This document shows positions 22,257 through 30,017 of a stretch of 64,000 nucleotides of DNA, in pieces. The notes under the pieces were generated by a model. The model searched no databases and had not been told where the DNA came from. It was given only the letters and a program-made list of their open reading frames with translations. The DNA is from a virus. Both the position numbers and the translations under genes were made by a program. Location: the IMG/VR virus record IMGVR_UViG_3300037845_000036, positions 1-64,000 of that record; one strand, 5' to 3'. Numbering within the stretch: the first letter of the stretch is position 1; each line of letters starts with the position of its first letter.

Positions 22257-22682
22257 TTACGGCGCAGCCCACTTCCCCGTATCCTCATGAACGATCCGAC
22301 CAGCGCGAGCGAGTTTGCTCAATAGGCCAGTCACCGTTCCCCTCGCGGGCGAGCCGATGGCTTTCCGTATCTCGGGACCAGACATGGGACGTTGACTGTT
22401 GGTCAATGTCGCCATGATCCGATCGCTAACCGATATGCCATTAGAGTGCGCCGCCGGTCCCTTCTTTCTGAATAGGGGCGCGCGAAGCGGATGGGCTGTA
22501 GGCGCCGTTTCTGGCGCGGGCGCCGGCTTATCCGTTATAGCGAACGCGGCAATTGCCCACTGCAGCGTGTCATACTCCAACCGCAGCGGAGCCAATTGTT
22601 TGTCGATTTCGTTCTGTAATTCGTCAATGCGCGCTTCAAGCTTCGCAACGCGATCGGCGACAGGCTGTGGAATACTACTCAT
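22257..22682 (-). CDS. Coiled-coil plus winged-helix DNA-binding protein
   Basis: 141 residues. A coiled coil at 8-45 (VADRVAKLEARIDELQNEIDKQ) is linked by an Ala/Pro region to a winged-helix-like domain at 85-141 (DRIMATLTNSQRPMSGPEIRKAIGSPARGTVTGLLSKLARAGRIVHED). Likely a dimeric DNA binder. Flanked by boxes at 22239 and 22699, so it is a candidate regulator. Confidence 0.65.
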   Translation of the reverse strand: MSSIPQPVADRVAKLEARIDELQNEIDKQLAPLRLEYDTLQWAIAAFAITDKPAPAPETAPTAHPLRAPLFRKKGPAAHSNGISVSDRIMATLTNSQRPMSGPEIRKAIGSPARGTVTGLLSKLARAGRIVHEDTGKWAAP

Positions 22683-22698
22683 GTGCTCTCTCCTTCCT

Positions 22699-23052
22699 TT
22701 AAGGGCTGTTAACGGCAGCCATAGATGCTGCCCTCAGAAACCAATCTTCGATTTCGGTAAATGTCATGCGTGAATTATTGAAATCCGGGACGCCCTGACT
22801 ACGCTTGCCGATGGGGCAGTCACAAGCTTCCGCCAACCGATCACGCGCCAATATAAATTTATCAACGGGCCATCCATCGGGGCGAATCCTTGGATCGGTT
22901 CCCGTAACTGCTTTAACCAACGCGCCATTGGCGCACACCCGTCCCTCGCCGTCTGATAATTTGCCGCGACACCAACCTTCACGGCGCAGAATGTCGAGAG
23001 CATCCAAAATGATTTGAGTTGTTTCGTCTAAATTCGTTCCGTCGAGAGGCAT
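22699..23052 (-). CDS. DUF6197-like protein, copy 2
   Basis: 117 residues: MPLDGTNLDETTQIILDALD, then ILRREGWCRGKLSDGEGRVCANGALVKAVTG and a closing EIEDWFLRAA. It is about 60% identical to the 7209-7544 protein through the first 55 residues and again at the end, with a divergent centre. Box-bounded on both sides, like its paralogue. Confidence 0.65.
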   Translation of the reverse strand: MPLDGTNLDETTQIILDALDILRREGWCRGKLSDGEGRVCANGALVKAVTGTDPRIRPDGWPVDKFILARDRLAEACDCPIGKRSQGVPDFNNSRMTFTEIEDWFLRAASMAAVNSP

Positions 23053-23074
23053 TAGCTTTCTCCTTTAAGTCCGA

Positions 23075-23641
23075 TTAACGGGTTAATTCTTGTAGCGCGT
23101 TCTGTCGCGCCTCGTTCAGTTCAGTCATTGCCGCTGTGCTACCGCCAGTATCGGGATGTGCAACTCGCGCGCGCTCGCGGAAGACACGTTCAATTGTATC
23201 TTTGTCAATCACCCTATCCGTGATGCCCAAAACCTCTCGCCACGACTTAGGCGCAGGTAATGCCTTGAACCCCGCGAAAGAAGCACGAACCAATGCGAGA
23301 GTACCGTGCCGCAACTCTACACGACGCGCTTCAATGATATGATGAATGGCTTGTAAGTTGCCGGCGACGTTATCATAACGATCAACAGGAATACAAACCT
23401 GTAGCTGTTCCCAGGTGAAATAAACGGCCACGCCAGGATCGAGTGGACGTTCCGATCCGAGCGTCACATTTGACGACATGACAACATTCGTAACAACTTT
23501 GCCGCTATCTTGACCAAACAATCGAAGTGAAGTCTGCACGTTCTTGAGTGCGCCAGGCAGCGTCGTCTTGAATCGCCCCGGTTCATGACGAGATGCACGA
23601 GGGAACCCAGCAGGCCAAGTAAGAGGATACGCGGTTGTCAT
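23075..23641 (-). CDS. J-domain (DnaJ-like) protein
   Basis: 188 residues. The C-terminal 55 form a J domain: SWREVLGI, then IERVFRERARVAHPDTGGSTAAMTELNEARQNALQEL, with the HPD tripeptide at 162-164. The N-terminal 120 residues (PLTWPAGFPRA...) are found with J domains in phage/prophage proteins and lack other motifs. It should recruit host DnaK; the client is unknown. Confidence 0.85.
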   Translation of the reverse strand: MTTAYPLTWPAGFPRASRHEPGRFKTTLPGALKNVQTSLRLFGQDSGKVVTNVVMSSNVTLGSERPLDPGVAVYFTWEQLQVCIPVDRYDNVAGNLQAIHHIIEARRVELRHGTLALVRASFAGFKALPAPKSWREVLGITDRVIDKDTIERVFRERARVAHPDTGGSTAAMTELNEARQNALQELTR

Positions 23642-23644
23642 CTT

Positions 23645-23965
23645 TTAATTTCTATTAACGTCTAGCGCTTCAAGCGCATCCGCCACTGCAGCCGGGCTGC
23701 GATTTGATAGAGGCTCACGAAGTCCAAAAAACGGAGAGTTCTGAATATTAGCTAATGGCAAACCAAATTGTTTTGCCAACTCTCTCTTGAGCCTGTTTGA
23801 TGCTCCTCCGGTTCGCGACCCTTTGACGATGCCCAATTGTGCAGCCACCTCAATCGCGCACGTGCGGCATGAACCGTAATACCACCAATCTGGCGGGTTT
23901 TCTCGCAATTCCCGTATAAGCAGTTCACGATTCAACTTCTGTTCGTTCGCGATATCAAACGGCAT
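23645..23965 (-). CDS. Hypothetical protein of the MPFD group
   Basis: 106 residues: MPFDIANEQKLNRELLIRELRENPPDWWYYGSCRTCAIEVAAQLGI...SPAAVADALEAL. It has the same layout as the protein at 30018-30344 (MPFD, 'LI.vLR.pmP..W..', C...GCA..LA, '.FFG.', 'VAD.LEA'). The two look like diverged paralogues on opposite arms. Function unknown. Confidence 0.55.
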   Translation of the reverse strand: MPFDIANEQKLNRELLIRELRENPPDWWYYGSCRTCAIEVAAQLGIVKGSRTGGASNRLKRELAKQFGLPLANIQNSPFFGLREPLSNRSPAAVADALEALDVNRN

Positions 23966-23978
23966 AGGGGGTTCTCCT

Positions 23979-24185
23979 TTAAGAAGCCTTAACGGTTAGC
24001 GGCACGGAGGAATCCATTCCCCAATCGCGCCGATGTGCATCAGCGACGGTTTTGAGGTCGTCGATGCAGTCAAAACAGATATACGTTGGCATGCCACCAG
24101 CATGGACGCCAATCATTCCGACCGTCTCTAGATGTGGGTGCGAGCAACGGATGCACGTGGGGACGCGCGGCGGCCCTTTGCTCAT
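23979..24185 (-). CDS. Small zinc-ribbon protein
   Basis: 68 residues with PTCIRCSHPHLE and YICFDCIDDL, a CxxC...CxxC zinc ribbon. Translationally coupled (ATGA) to the HTH gene upstream, suggesting a shared regulatory role. Confidence 0.6.
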   Translation of the reverse strand: MSKGPPRVPTCIRCSHPHLETVGMIGVHAGGMPTYICFDCIDDLKTVADAHRRDWGMDSSVPLTVKAS

Positions 24186-24388
24186 TCTGCCGCACTCTCA
24201 TGTTTTGCGTTGGCTTTCCGTTCAGCTTTCATATGGCCAATGACTATCTCAACGATTTGAGGAACCGGGAGGCGCCCCCGTGCCCAGCGCGAAACTGTCT
24301 CACGCTGCCGCCCGACGATCGTGGCGAAGTCTCCATGAGTCATTTCAAGCTCTACCAGGGCGACCCGGAACTCTAGCGCTGTCATCAT
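24182..24388 (-). CDS. HTH (Cro/XRE-like) regulator
   Basis: 68 residues: 'FRVALVELEMTHGDFATIVGRQRETVSRWARGRLPVPQIVEIVIGHM' is a compact helix-turn-helix (GDFATIVGRQRETVSRWARG). First gene of the leftward early operon and divergent from 24572, so it probably controls this switch region. Confidence 0.75.
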   Translation of the reverse strand: MMTALEFRVALVELEMTHGDFATIVGRQRETVSRWARGRLPVPQIVEIVIGHMKAERKANAKHESAAE

Positions 24389-24394
24389 TGCGCG

Positions 24395-24424
24395 AGGCTA
24401 CACCGTCAGAAACCCTCATGTCAA
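24395..24424 (-). promoter_or_regulatory. Leftward early promoter
   Basis: On the minus strand TTGACA (24419-24424), 18-nt spacer, TAGCCT (24395-24400), just before the HTH start. The 24425-24571 stretch also holds two rightward TTGAC boxes (24442, 24454) that could serve the operon at 24572. GTCAA-N19-TTGAC symmetry suggests a shared operator. Confidence 0.45.
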
Positions 24425-24571
24425 AACATTTTTCGCACTAAATTGACTTTCCGCTTGACCTCAGCGACGGCGCGGCTTTATGGTTTGCCTGCCACCCGCG
24501 CTCCCGGCACCCCAACGCCGGTTAGCCCGCCCCTTAAGGCTACGACGCGCGGGTGGTCACGGAGAGGTAAG

Positions 24572-24916
24572 ATGGCTTTTGCGGACGATTTTAGAACGCA
24601 TCTTACGGCGACGATGCAGGTGCAGAGTGCGGCTTGCCAGGCGGGCGATTATCACGGCGAGAGCAACCGTCTTCTGCGCCGAATGATCGCGGAAGTTCGG
24701 GAAGCGTTGAACGAGATGGACGATCTCGCCGATAGCGACCTACAGCCTACCGTCGTGATGATGCGGCGCTTGATCCGTGAAAGCATCGCTAGAGCGCGCG
24801 AAGGATTGAAGCCGATGGACGAGGCCGCGCGACTTGAAATTGATGAGTATCGCCGCGAGAAAGAGCGGCTGCAGGGGAAGCCAGAGAGGGGTGCCGATGA
24901 CGAGCATGATTCTTGA
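24572..24916 (+). CDS. Helical hypothetical protein
   Basis: 114 residues starting at the ATG behind GGAGAGGTAAG (MAFADDFRTHLTATMQVQSAACQAGDYHGE...). All helical with a charged C-terminus (EYRREKERLQGKPERG). First gene of the rightward early operon. Function unknown. Confidence 0.6.
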   Translation: MAFADDFRTHLTATMQVQSAACQAGDYHGESNRLLRRMIAEVREALNEMDDLADSDLQPTVVMMRRLIRESIARAREGLKPMDEAARLEIDEYRREKERLQGKPERGADDEHDS

Positions 24917-25448
24917 TCGCTCGCGCGCCGAAGCGCAGCGCGATCTCCTGCTGCAATTCGTGCGGAGCCTACCGCCCGACAGCATGTGGCACGAGGCGGC
25001 GTCGCGCGTCCTGATGCGGGTTGGGGAGATCGGGGAGCGGGAGCCTACTCCGGATGCAAGAAAAATTGCTTGGAAAGCCCTTGGTTACACCTGGGAAATT
25101 GGAGGCGAAAACGTCGATCGTATCGCGCGGGCGATTTACAACGCGCCCAACGGACTAGATGGCGATCAGATCGCGGACATGCTCTACACAGACGACCGAA
25201 TGCCAGACACCCGCGAGGAGGCTCTGATAGCGACGTTCGATGTCTGTCGGCAAGCCGCCCGCGCTGCTATCGCTGCAATGCCCCGCGCCGAGGCGCTCGC
25301 TGTCGCCGTGGCGGCGCTGGAAGAAATTAGAGAAGGTCGCGTTGCGGTATCTCTCGATTTTGTACAGGAGTTCGCGCGGCTAACCCTCGCCGCGATCGAG
25401 GCTGCCGCGCCGCCGTCCAAGCTAAGCCCCAAGGGAGAACCGTCATGA
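24897..25448 (+). CDS. Hypothetical protein
   Basis: 183 residues from the ATG at 24897 (MTSMILDRSRAEAQRDLLLQ), overlapping the upstream gene by 20 nt. Helical N-terminus, a middle 'IARAIYNAPNGLDGDQIADMLYTDD', then a long Ala/Glu helix. No motif I can name. ATGA coupling to the next gene. Confidence 0.55.
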   Translation: MTSMILDRSRAEAQRDLLLQFVRSLPPDSMWHEAASRVLMRVGEIGEREPTPDARKIAWKALGYTWEIGGENVDRIARAIYNAPNGLDGDQIADMLYTDDRMPDTREEALIATFDVCRQAARAAIAAMPRAEALAVAVAALEEIREGRVAVSLDFVQEFARLTLAAIEAAAPPSKLSPKGEPS

Positions 25449-25699
25449 CATGGCAAGTGCCCGGCGCGCAGGGGAACTTCGTCCACTGGCCGCAAGAGCT
25501 TGATGATCACGAGGCTGAGATCGACTCGTGGGAGTCGGTGACGGTTGATTATATTCCACCGCCGCCGCCCGCGCCCTGGTGGCGCGCGCCGCTGTTATGG
25601 GGGTTGGCGATGGTGGGTCGCATCAATCGCGAGGCAGTGTGGGGCATGAGCGCCGGCGTCATATTGATTATTACGCTGTTCGCGCTGTTCTGCCTTTAA
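25445..25699 (+). CDS. Single-pass membrane protein
   Basis: 84 residues: acidic soluble part, a Pro run (YIPPPPPAPWW) and a C-terminal helix (MSAGVILIITLFALFCL). Starts in an ATGA overlap and ends at a TAA in the 25696 box. Role unknown. Confidence 0.6.
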   Translation: MTWQVPGAQGNFVHWPQELDDHEAEIDSWESVTVDYIPPPPPAPWWRAPLLWGLAMVGRINREAVWGMSAGVILIITLFALFCL

Positions 25700-25712
25700 T
25701 GGAGCTTAAAGG

Positions 25713-26165
25713 ATGATCCAACTCGATCCCAATAGTCTCGTGACCAAATACTTTCTGTGGCAATGCGATCACAACGTCTTCGTCACCAACGCAGATCCGG
25801 TGGATAATAAATATGTTCGTCGGAAGGGTGCATATTACTTAGAACACGGCACGACACTATGCCATATTTTTTGGGCCACACTATGGATGCCATTGGTGGC
25901 TGCCGCCATTATCGGATTTCTTCTCGTAATGCTGGCTGCGCTTCATGTTTCCGCATATGAGGCGTTTAGTGCAAAATTTGGAATTGCCGCTTTCTTCGCG
26001 CCCGAGTTTTTCGTGCTTGGATTTGTTATCGCCGCTGCTCTTTTGACCCTGATCTTGATGGGTGCTGGGAAGCTCCCGTTTTGGAAATTGGTTTGGTTGT
26101 ACCTAAAGGGGATCAAAAATCGGATTTGCCCCTTGGTTCAATTCGACGCCGTTAAGGGGCATTAA
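25713..26165 (+). CDS. Multi-pass membrane protein
   Basis: 150 residues with two or three membrane helices (ATLWMPLVAAAIIGFLLVMLAALHV; FFAPEFFVLGFVIAAALLTLILMGAG) after a soluble N-terminus with CDHNVFVT. The TAAAGG of the box is its Shine-Dalgarno. Function unknown. Confidence 0.6.
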   Translation: MIQLDPNSLVTKYFLWQCDHNVFVTNADPVDNKYVRRKGAYYLEHGTTLCHIFWATLWMPLVAAAIIGFLLVMLAALHVSAYEAFSAKFGIAAFFAPEFFVLGFVIAAALLTLILMGAGKLPFWKLVWLYLKGIKNRICPLVQFDAVKGH

Positions 26166-26169
26166 CGCT

Positions 26170-26499
26170 ATGTCAAGGCACTCGAACAATGATCGAGACA
26201 ATAAAATAATAGAATTTTATCGGACGCATAATTTGCGACAGACTGGCGCTGAATTTGGGATTAGCCACTGGCGGGTAAGCCAAATTCTTCAGGCACATAA
26301 GACTGCTCGGCGTGAAAAGCGAGAATGGTTGGAACCGCTTGATTGCCATCCCGACCCGTGCATTGAAGGTGCGGCAAAAGCTATGCATCTAGCGGATGTT
26401 CCGCCCGCTACTAGGGCGTGGAACCGACTTTATAGGAAGCGCCGTGACCGTTATCGTGCGATGGCTAGCGCGGCTCTTGCGAGCGTTAAGAGGAGTTAA
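26170..26499 (+). CDS. HTH-containing protein
   Basis: 109 residues. 'KIIEFYRTHNLRQTGAEFGISHWRVSQILQAHKTARRE' is a clear helix-turn-helix of the sigma-4/resolvase type. Basic C-terminus. Probably binds DNA; ends at TAA in a box. Confidence 0.65.
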   Translation: MSRHSNNDRDNKIIEFYRTHNLRQTGAEFGISHWRVSQILQAHKTARREKREWLEPLDCHPDPCIEGAAKAMHLADVPPATRAWNRLYRKRRDRYRAMASAALASVKRS

Positions 26500-26503
26500 A
26501 GGT

Positions 26504-26611
26504 GAGCGCTGAGACCACGGAATGGCCGGGTCGGATACGACTCTCGATGAATAGTCCTCGCCATAGTGAGGTACGATGGCGTCGGTTGTGCGGCCGTGTT
26601 TCTCAGCGCTC
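26504..26611 (+). ncRNA. Candidate structured RNA
   Basis: Between two boxes. An 11-bp perfect stem pairs 26504-26514 (GAGCGCTGAGA) with 26601-26611 (TCTCAGCGCTC). It extends by five pairs after a small internal loop (CACGG 26516-26520 with CCGTG 26594-26598). Inside are further hairpins such as CCTC-GCCATAGT-GAGG and TCG-GATA-CGA. A weak GTG frame of 54 codons also spans it but has no proper Shine-Dalgarno, so RNA is the better reading. It would be expressed with the rightward operon. Confidence 0.5.
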
Positions 26612-26640
26612 TCCTTTAAATCAATTAAAGGCGCACAATC

Positions 26641-26778
26641 ATGGCAACACTTGAAGTTCCCTACGCCGTTCGTTGGGGACATCCGCGTACTCGAACGCTG
26701 AGGAGGCATCCGAAGCGGCAAGCGCGCCGTGAGCGTGCTTATAAACGCGGCGCTCCGCGACCGAAAGCCAAGAGTTAG
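26641..26778 (+). CDS. 45-residue very basic protein
   Basis: MATLEVPYAVRWGHPRTRTL, then RRHPKRQARRERAYKRGAPRPKAKS. About a third of the residues are Arg or Lys, as in small nucleic-acid-binding phage proteins. The AAAGG from the 5-nt-gap box is the Shine-Dalgarno. Ends TAG. Confidence 0.5.
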   Translation: MATLEVPYAVRWGHPRTRTLRRHPKRQARRERAYKRGAPRPKAKS

Positions 26779-26782
26779 GAGA

Positions 26783-27043
26783 ATGTCCATGTTGGTTGCC
26801 GAGGAAATCGAGGTTGGTGTGCGCGGGCGCAACATCACTGTGCGTGGCGTCCGCGTGCCCGATGCGAAAAACACTTATGAGCGAACAGAAGAAATTTCCT
26901 TGGATCTGACTTTGGCACGAGAGTTGTTTCGTCTGCTGAGTGCGGCAATCCCGTTAGCAGAAACATTCGGACCAATCAGATCTGATGGGGATGTAATTTC
27001 GGCGCTGCATGAAGTTGTCAATCCCGCCGTTAAAGTAGCTTAA
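26783..27043 (+). CDS. Small hypothetical protein
   Basis: 86 residues: MSMLVAEEIEVGVRGRNITVRGVRVPDAKNTYERTEEISLDLTLARELFRLLSAAIP. Beta start, helical end. Stops at a box. Function unknown. Confidence 0.55.
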   Translation: MSMLVAEEIEVGVRGRNITVRGVRVPDAKNTYERTEEISLDLTLARELFRLLSAAIPLAETFGPIRSDGDVISALHEVVNPAVKVA

Positions 27044-27049
27044 AGGCAA

Positions 27050-27577
27050 ATGTATCTTCTTCCATTCACTTGTGCGCATTGCGGCAAAGCCGCGACTCAA
27101 TCCGTGAGTGCGGTCAATCGCGCTCGGAAGATTGGCGCGCCGCTCTACTGCAATAAAACCTGTGCCGGGGCAGCGCGGCGCGCAAATAAGACAATGGCAC
27201 AAAAGGTCGAAGAGAAACGGATTTACGATGCCGCGCGACGCATTAGGGAAGCAGATAGATTGAGGGTCCAAAAAGCGGCATATCACCAGCGGACTTATGA
27301 CCCAGCCAAAGCGGCAGTTGTTCGGGCAGCGCGGATGCCCCGTCATATTGAATATTGTCGGCAACCCGCGTATCGCGCATGGAAGACCGAATACGATCTT
27401 CGACGCCGCGCGGCTGAGTTTGGTGAATTTTCGGAAGCGTACCTGCTTGCGTTAGAGGTTAATCGCGAAATCAAACAGAGGATGACCCGCTATGAAATCT
27501 ACCAAGAAAGAGGCAGGCTCAACGGTTCCACAAAACGGAAACGCGCAGCCGCAGCAGGTACCGTTGCTCTCGGCTGA
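27050..27577 (+). CDS. Zinc-finger protein with basic tail
   Basis: 175 residues. The N-terminus holds 'FTCAHCGKAATQSVSAVNRARKIGAPLYCNKTCAG', a CxxC...CxxxC zinc site. The remainder is a basic helical region (RRIREADRLRVQKAAYHQRTYDPAKAAVVRAARMPRH). A known phage layout near HNH-type nucleases, but no HNH residues are visible. The 3' end overlaps the next gene by 86 nt. Confidence 0.6.
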   Translation: MYLLPFTCAHCGKAATQSVSAVNRARKIGAPLYCNKTCAGAARRANKTMAQKVEEKRIYDAARRIREADRLRVQKAAYHQRTYDPAKAAVVRAARMPRHIEYCRQPAYRAWKTEYDLRRRAAEFGEFSEAYLLALEVNREIKQRMTRYEIYQERGRLNGSTKRKRAAAAGTVALG

Positions 27578-27794
27578 AAATTTGAAAACAGCGCTTTGGG
27601 AAACGCTTCACGGCATCAAGGATGGAAGCCTTCTGCCGGGTCAAGGTGACGCCATCGCCTCTCAGGCGAGAGAGATACTACGCACCGTCAAGATCCAACT
27701 ACAGATCGCTGGACAAACAAAGCGGCGGGTTCCGATGGATGTGGTGGACTTCGCCGAACAGGCGCTGTTGCCCGCGCCGCCGCCCGCAGAATAA
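27492..27794 (+). CDS. Hypothetical phage protein
   Basis: 100 residues; after a Gln-rich leader, 'ENLKTALWETLHGIKDGSLLPGQGDAIASQAREILRTVKIQLQIAGQ' is a pattern frequent in phage early regions, of unknown function. It overlaps the upstream gene in another frame, which looks real because of this conserved core. Confidence 0.6.
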   Translation: MKSTKKEAGSTVPQNGNAQPQQVPLLSAENLKTALWETLHGIKDGSLLPGQGDAIASQAREILRTVKIQLQIAGQTKRRVPMDVVDFAEQALLPAPPPAE

Positions 27795-27824
27795 GCCGTT
27801 AACACCACTTAAAGGAAGAGAAAA

Positions 27825-28568
27825 ATGCCCCTAGACAGCACAAAGTGGCAAGAACTTGCGGCTGAATTGGAATCGGTCGAACCGTTCGCTAGTCCCACTC
27901 TGACGCTGCCAAAGAGCGCGGCGGCAAACCCGTCCCCGTTTCCGCGCATTATGTTTTTGCCTCTTTTCGTGGCGTTCGGAGCGCTTGGGTTTATAGGCGG
28001 TCTCATCATTTTTGAGACACCCAGCCCGCCGTCGCCAAATGTCCTGGTCGGCATGCCGGATGCGGATGCGCCATCCATTTCTCCCTCGGTCCCCATTGGT
28101 TTAACCACGACAGCGAGCGGGGTACTGGTAAATACAGGGATTACAATCGGGAGCGGCACTACGGGTACGGTTATATATATGGCTTCTACGGGCGTACCAT
28201 ATGGCGGCATCATTACTGTCGATGGCACTACCATCACAAGTAATAGCGGTAATTTTATGGAACACGCAATACCACCGCACGGCACTGATTATGATGTTAT
28301 GAGTGACAGCTATTATGATATGGACGGGAACTCAGTCGCGGATGGTCACGCCAATGGTGCGCGTTATCACGTCATCAGTGAAGGGTATTACGGCGCTGGC
28401 GGTGCCCTCCTAGAGCGTCGAGTATCAATGCATATCGTCGATCCGCTCTATTGCTCGCCGGGGCACGATCGCCCGATGGTCGCGAGCGGTAATGACCCTG
28501 TGCCGGGGCCTGTGTACCAGCAAATGCAGGGCAACGCACAATTCGCGTCTGTCGAGCCTAGCTTTTAA
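27825..28568 (+). CDS. Single-pass membrane protein with outer beta domain
   Basis: 247 residues starting MPLDSTKWQELAAELESV. One membrane helix near 43-62 (IMFLPLFVAFGALGFIGGLIIF), then a Gly/Ser/Thr-rich, beta-looking region (IGSGTTGTVIYMASTGVPYGGIITVDGTTIT) and an Asp/Tyr-rich part (DVMSDSYYDMDGNSVADGHANGARYHVISEGYY). Type II topology likely. Function unknown; could be a surface-exposed lysogenic protein. Confidence 0.55.
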   Translation: MPLDSTKWQELAAELESVEPFASPTLTLPKSAAANPSPFPRIMFLPLFVAFGALGFIGGLIIFETPSPPSPNVLVGMPDADAPSISPSVPIGLTTTASGVLVNTGITIGSGTTGTVIYMASTGVPYGGIITVDGTTITSNSGNFMEHAIPPHGTDYDVMSDSYYDMDGNSVADGHANGARYHVISEGYYGAGGALLERRVSMHIVDPLYCSPGHDRPMVASGNDPVPGPVYQQMQGNAQFASVEPSF

Positions 28569-28590
28569 CTTCTCTTAAAGTAAAGGTTTG

Positions 28591-28803
28591 ATGCCAACGT
28601 TTGCCGCAGACGATTACGACGCCATTCGGGCACGGATGCATGAGTTGCGTGCAGCACCCATATCAAATATGGCGGCGCCCGCATCGGGACAGCGGTGCAG
28701 TCAGAACTATGATGGGAAAACGTGTGGGTTTGGCTGCGTTTTAGCACTCACGACTGGCATAATGTGCCGCAACTTCGGTAGCAAAATCTTGGCCCCCGAC
28801 TAA
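28591..28803 (+). CDS. Small Cys-containing protein
   Basis: 70 residues: MPTFAADDYDAIRARMHELRA...GQRCSQNYDGKTCGFGCVLALTTGIMC. Four Cys late in the chain. Shares its last base with the next start (TAATG). Function unknown. Confidence 0.5.
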   Translation: MPTFAADDYDAIRARMHELRAAPISNMAAPASGQRCSQNYDGKTCGFGCVLALTTGIMCRNFGSKILAPD

Positions 28804-28952
28804 TGGAAAAGCCGAAAGACCAACAACTCAAAAGTATCGATCATTCCGTCCGCGCATACGATAGCGCACGGCTGACGTGGCGACGCGAGCAGACTGAGTA
28901 CGGTTGGGGATTCTGGTATCTGATCCGTATAGATCCGCCGGCCGATGCCTAA
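28803..28952 (+). CDS. 49-residue protein
   Basis: MEKPKDQQLKSIDHSVRAYD, then SARLTWRREQTEYGWGFWYLIRIDPPADA. Start overlaps the upstream stop (TAATG) and its end overlaps the zinc-finger gene by 8 nt, which supports it. Function unknown. Confidence 0.5.
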   Translation: MEKPKDQQLKSIDHSVRAYDSARLTWRREQTEYGWGFWYLIRIDPPADA

Positions 28953-29139
28953 GCCGAAACCGATAGAACAATTGTTCACTGAGTGCGGGATTTGTGGCGC
29001 TTCCGTTCATGTCAACGGTTTGTCCCAACATCTACGAGCGCACGGAGTGGCGAAGGACAGCGATGATGCAACCGTGGCGCACGCTCACCGTGTATGGAAG
29101 CGCATCATAGAGCATCAGAAGAAGGCAAAACTGATATGA
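28945..29139 (+). CDS. C2H2 zinc-finger protein
   Basis: 64 residues: CGICGASVHVNGLSQHLRAHG matches C-x2-C-x11-H-x3-H, a classical-looking C2H2 finger. It differs from the C-x2-C-x9-H-x5-H spacing of MucR/Ros. Basic ends. ATGA overlap with the next gene. A small DNA- or RNA-binding role is plausible. Confidence 0.6.
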   Translation: MPKPKPIEQLFTECGICGASVHVNGLSQHLRAHGVAKDSDDATVAHAHRVWKRIIEHQKKAKLI

Positions 29140-29288
29140 GCGACGATCGCTACGACGTGTTAGGCGTGAATCTCCGCTCAAAGACGGTGCGGATCATATC
29201 GCGGGATCTGAGTGCGCCGAATGCCGATGCCCTTGTGAAGCTCGCAGTCATGCGCCGGGGCATCGAAGACGAGTTCTTTGTGGAATAG
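29136..29288 (+). CDS. 50-residue protein
   Basis: MSDDRYDVLGVNLRSKTVRI, then ISRDLSAPNADALVKLAVMRRGIEDEFFVE. The 'V..vnl.......d..aAnAdA....v.RrG..d..f' layout is common in short phage proteins of unknown role. Start set by an ATGA overlap. Confidence 0.6.
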   Translation: MSDDRYDVLGVNLRSKTVRIISRDLSAPNADALVKLAVMRRGIEDEFFVE

Positions 29289-29353
29289 CCAGTTGGCCAG
29301 TACCGCGACGGCGACATATTCGGAACCGTTAATCAACCTTAAAGGAGAGGGAA

Positions 29354-29764
29354 TTGTCACGCTCTGGTTACACCGATGACTTAGGCAGCGAATGGGCGCT
29401 GATTTGCTGGCGCGGGGCAGTTGCTAGCGCCATCCGAGGAAAGAGAGGCCAAGCCTTCCTACGGGAGATGCTAGACGCGCTCGATGCGCTAGAGGCAAAG
29501 CGTCTTATTGCAAACGATTTGGTTCGTGAGGGCGAACTGCTCAGCGATGGTGTCTGCGCTATTGGTGCGATCGGCATGGCCCGTGGAATCGAAATGTCTG
29601 AGATTGATCCCGAGGATCGAGACACAATCGCCGGCACCTTTGACGTAGCTCCCGCTCTAGCCGCAGAAATTATGTATGAGAACGACGAGGGTTCTTGGCA
29701 AGAAACGCCAGAGCAGCGGTTTGCGCGAATGCGGGCATGGGTTGACAAGCAGATACGCCGTTAA
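29354..29764 (+). CDS. Hypothetical phage protein
   Basis: 136 residues from TTG behind AAAGGAGAGGG: SRSGYTDDLGSEWALICWRGAVASAIRGKRGQAFLREMLDALDA...LLSDGVCAIGAIGMARG. This 'ALicWRGaV.sAirG.RGQ.fL.emL.ALDA' family is widespread in alphaproteobacterial phages; function unknown. Stops in a box. Confidence 0.65.
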   Translation: MSRSGYTDDLGSEWALICWRGAVASAIRGKRGQAFLREMLDALDALEAKRLIANDLVREGELLSDGVCAIGAIGMARGIEMSEIDPEDRDTIAGTFDVAPALAAEIMYENDEGSWQETPEQRFARMRAWVDKQIRR

Positions 29765-29787
29765 CAACAATTAAAGGAACCATCCAA

Positions 29788-29991
29788 ATGGATATCCGGC
29801 ATATCGAAGAGCGTCACATGATCGAATATCGTGGGCAAAGTGTCTCTATTGGGGTGACTGATACTGGCGAGTGGGTTGCGGTACGCTCTGTGACCCCGGC
29901 ATTTTTGATGATGGGCGACACCCCAGAGGAAGCGGAAGAAAAGGCACGACATGCCCTCGACTTTTGGGCCGTTGAACGATTTCCCCGTTAA
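29788..29991 (+). CDS. Small hypothetical protein
   Basis: 67 residues: MDIRHIEERHMIEYRGQSVSIGVTDTGEWVAVRSVTPAFLMMGDTPEEAEEKARHALDFW. The end resembles HicB/UPF0150-type 'G.t.eEA...a..al', but the whole fold cannot be confirmed. No HicA is adjacent. Box-bounded. Confidence 0.5.
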   Translation: MDIRHIEERHMIEYRGQSVSIGVTDTGEWVAVRSVTPAFLMMGDTPEEAEEKARHALDFWAVERFPR

Positions 29992-30017
29992 GGACTATTA
30001 AAGGAAGGAGAAGGCTA

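Larger units (their letters stand above)
17993..23992. repeat. TTAA-N6-TTAA boxes, second leftward array
   Basis: Exact copies at 17993-18006, 18398-18411, 19243-19256, 19407-19420, 20137-20150, 20812-20825, 21380-21393, 22239-22252, 22699-22712, 23065-23078, 23645-23658 and 23979-23992. One-mismatch copy at 21030-21043 (TTAT-N6-TTAA) and a possible two-mismatch relic at 20597-20610. All lie at gene junctions of the leftward operon; the first sits between convergent genes. Confidence 0.85.
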
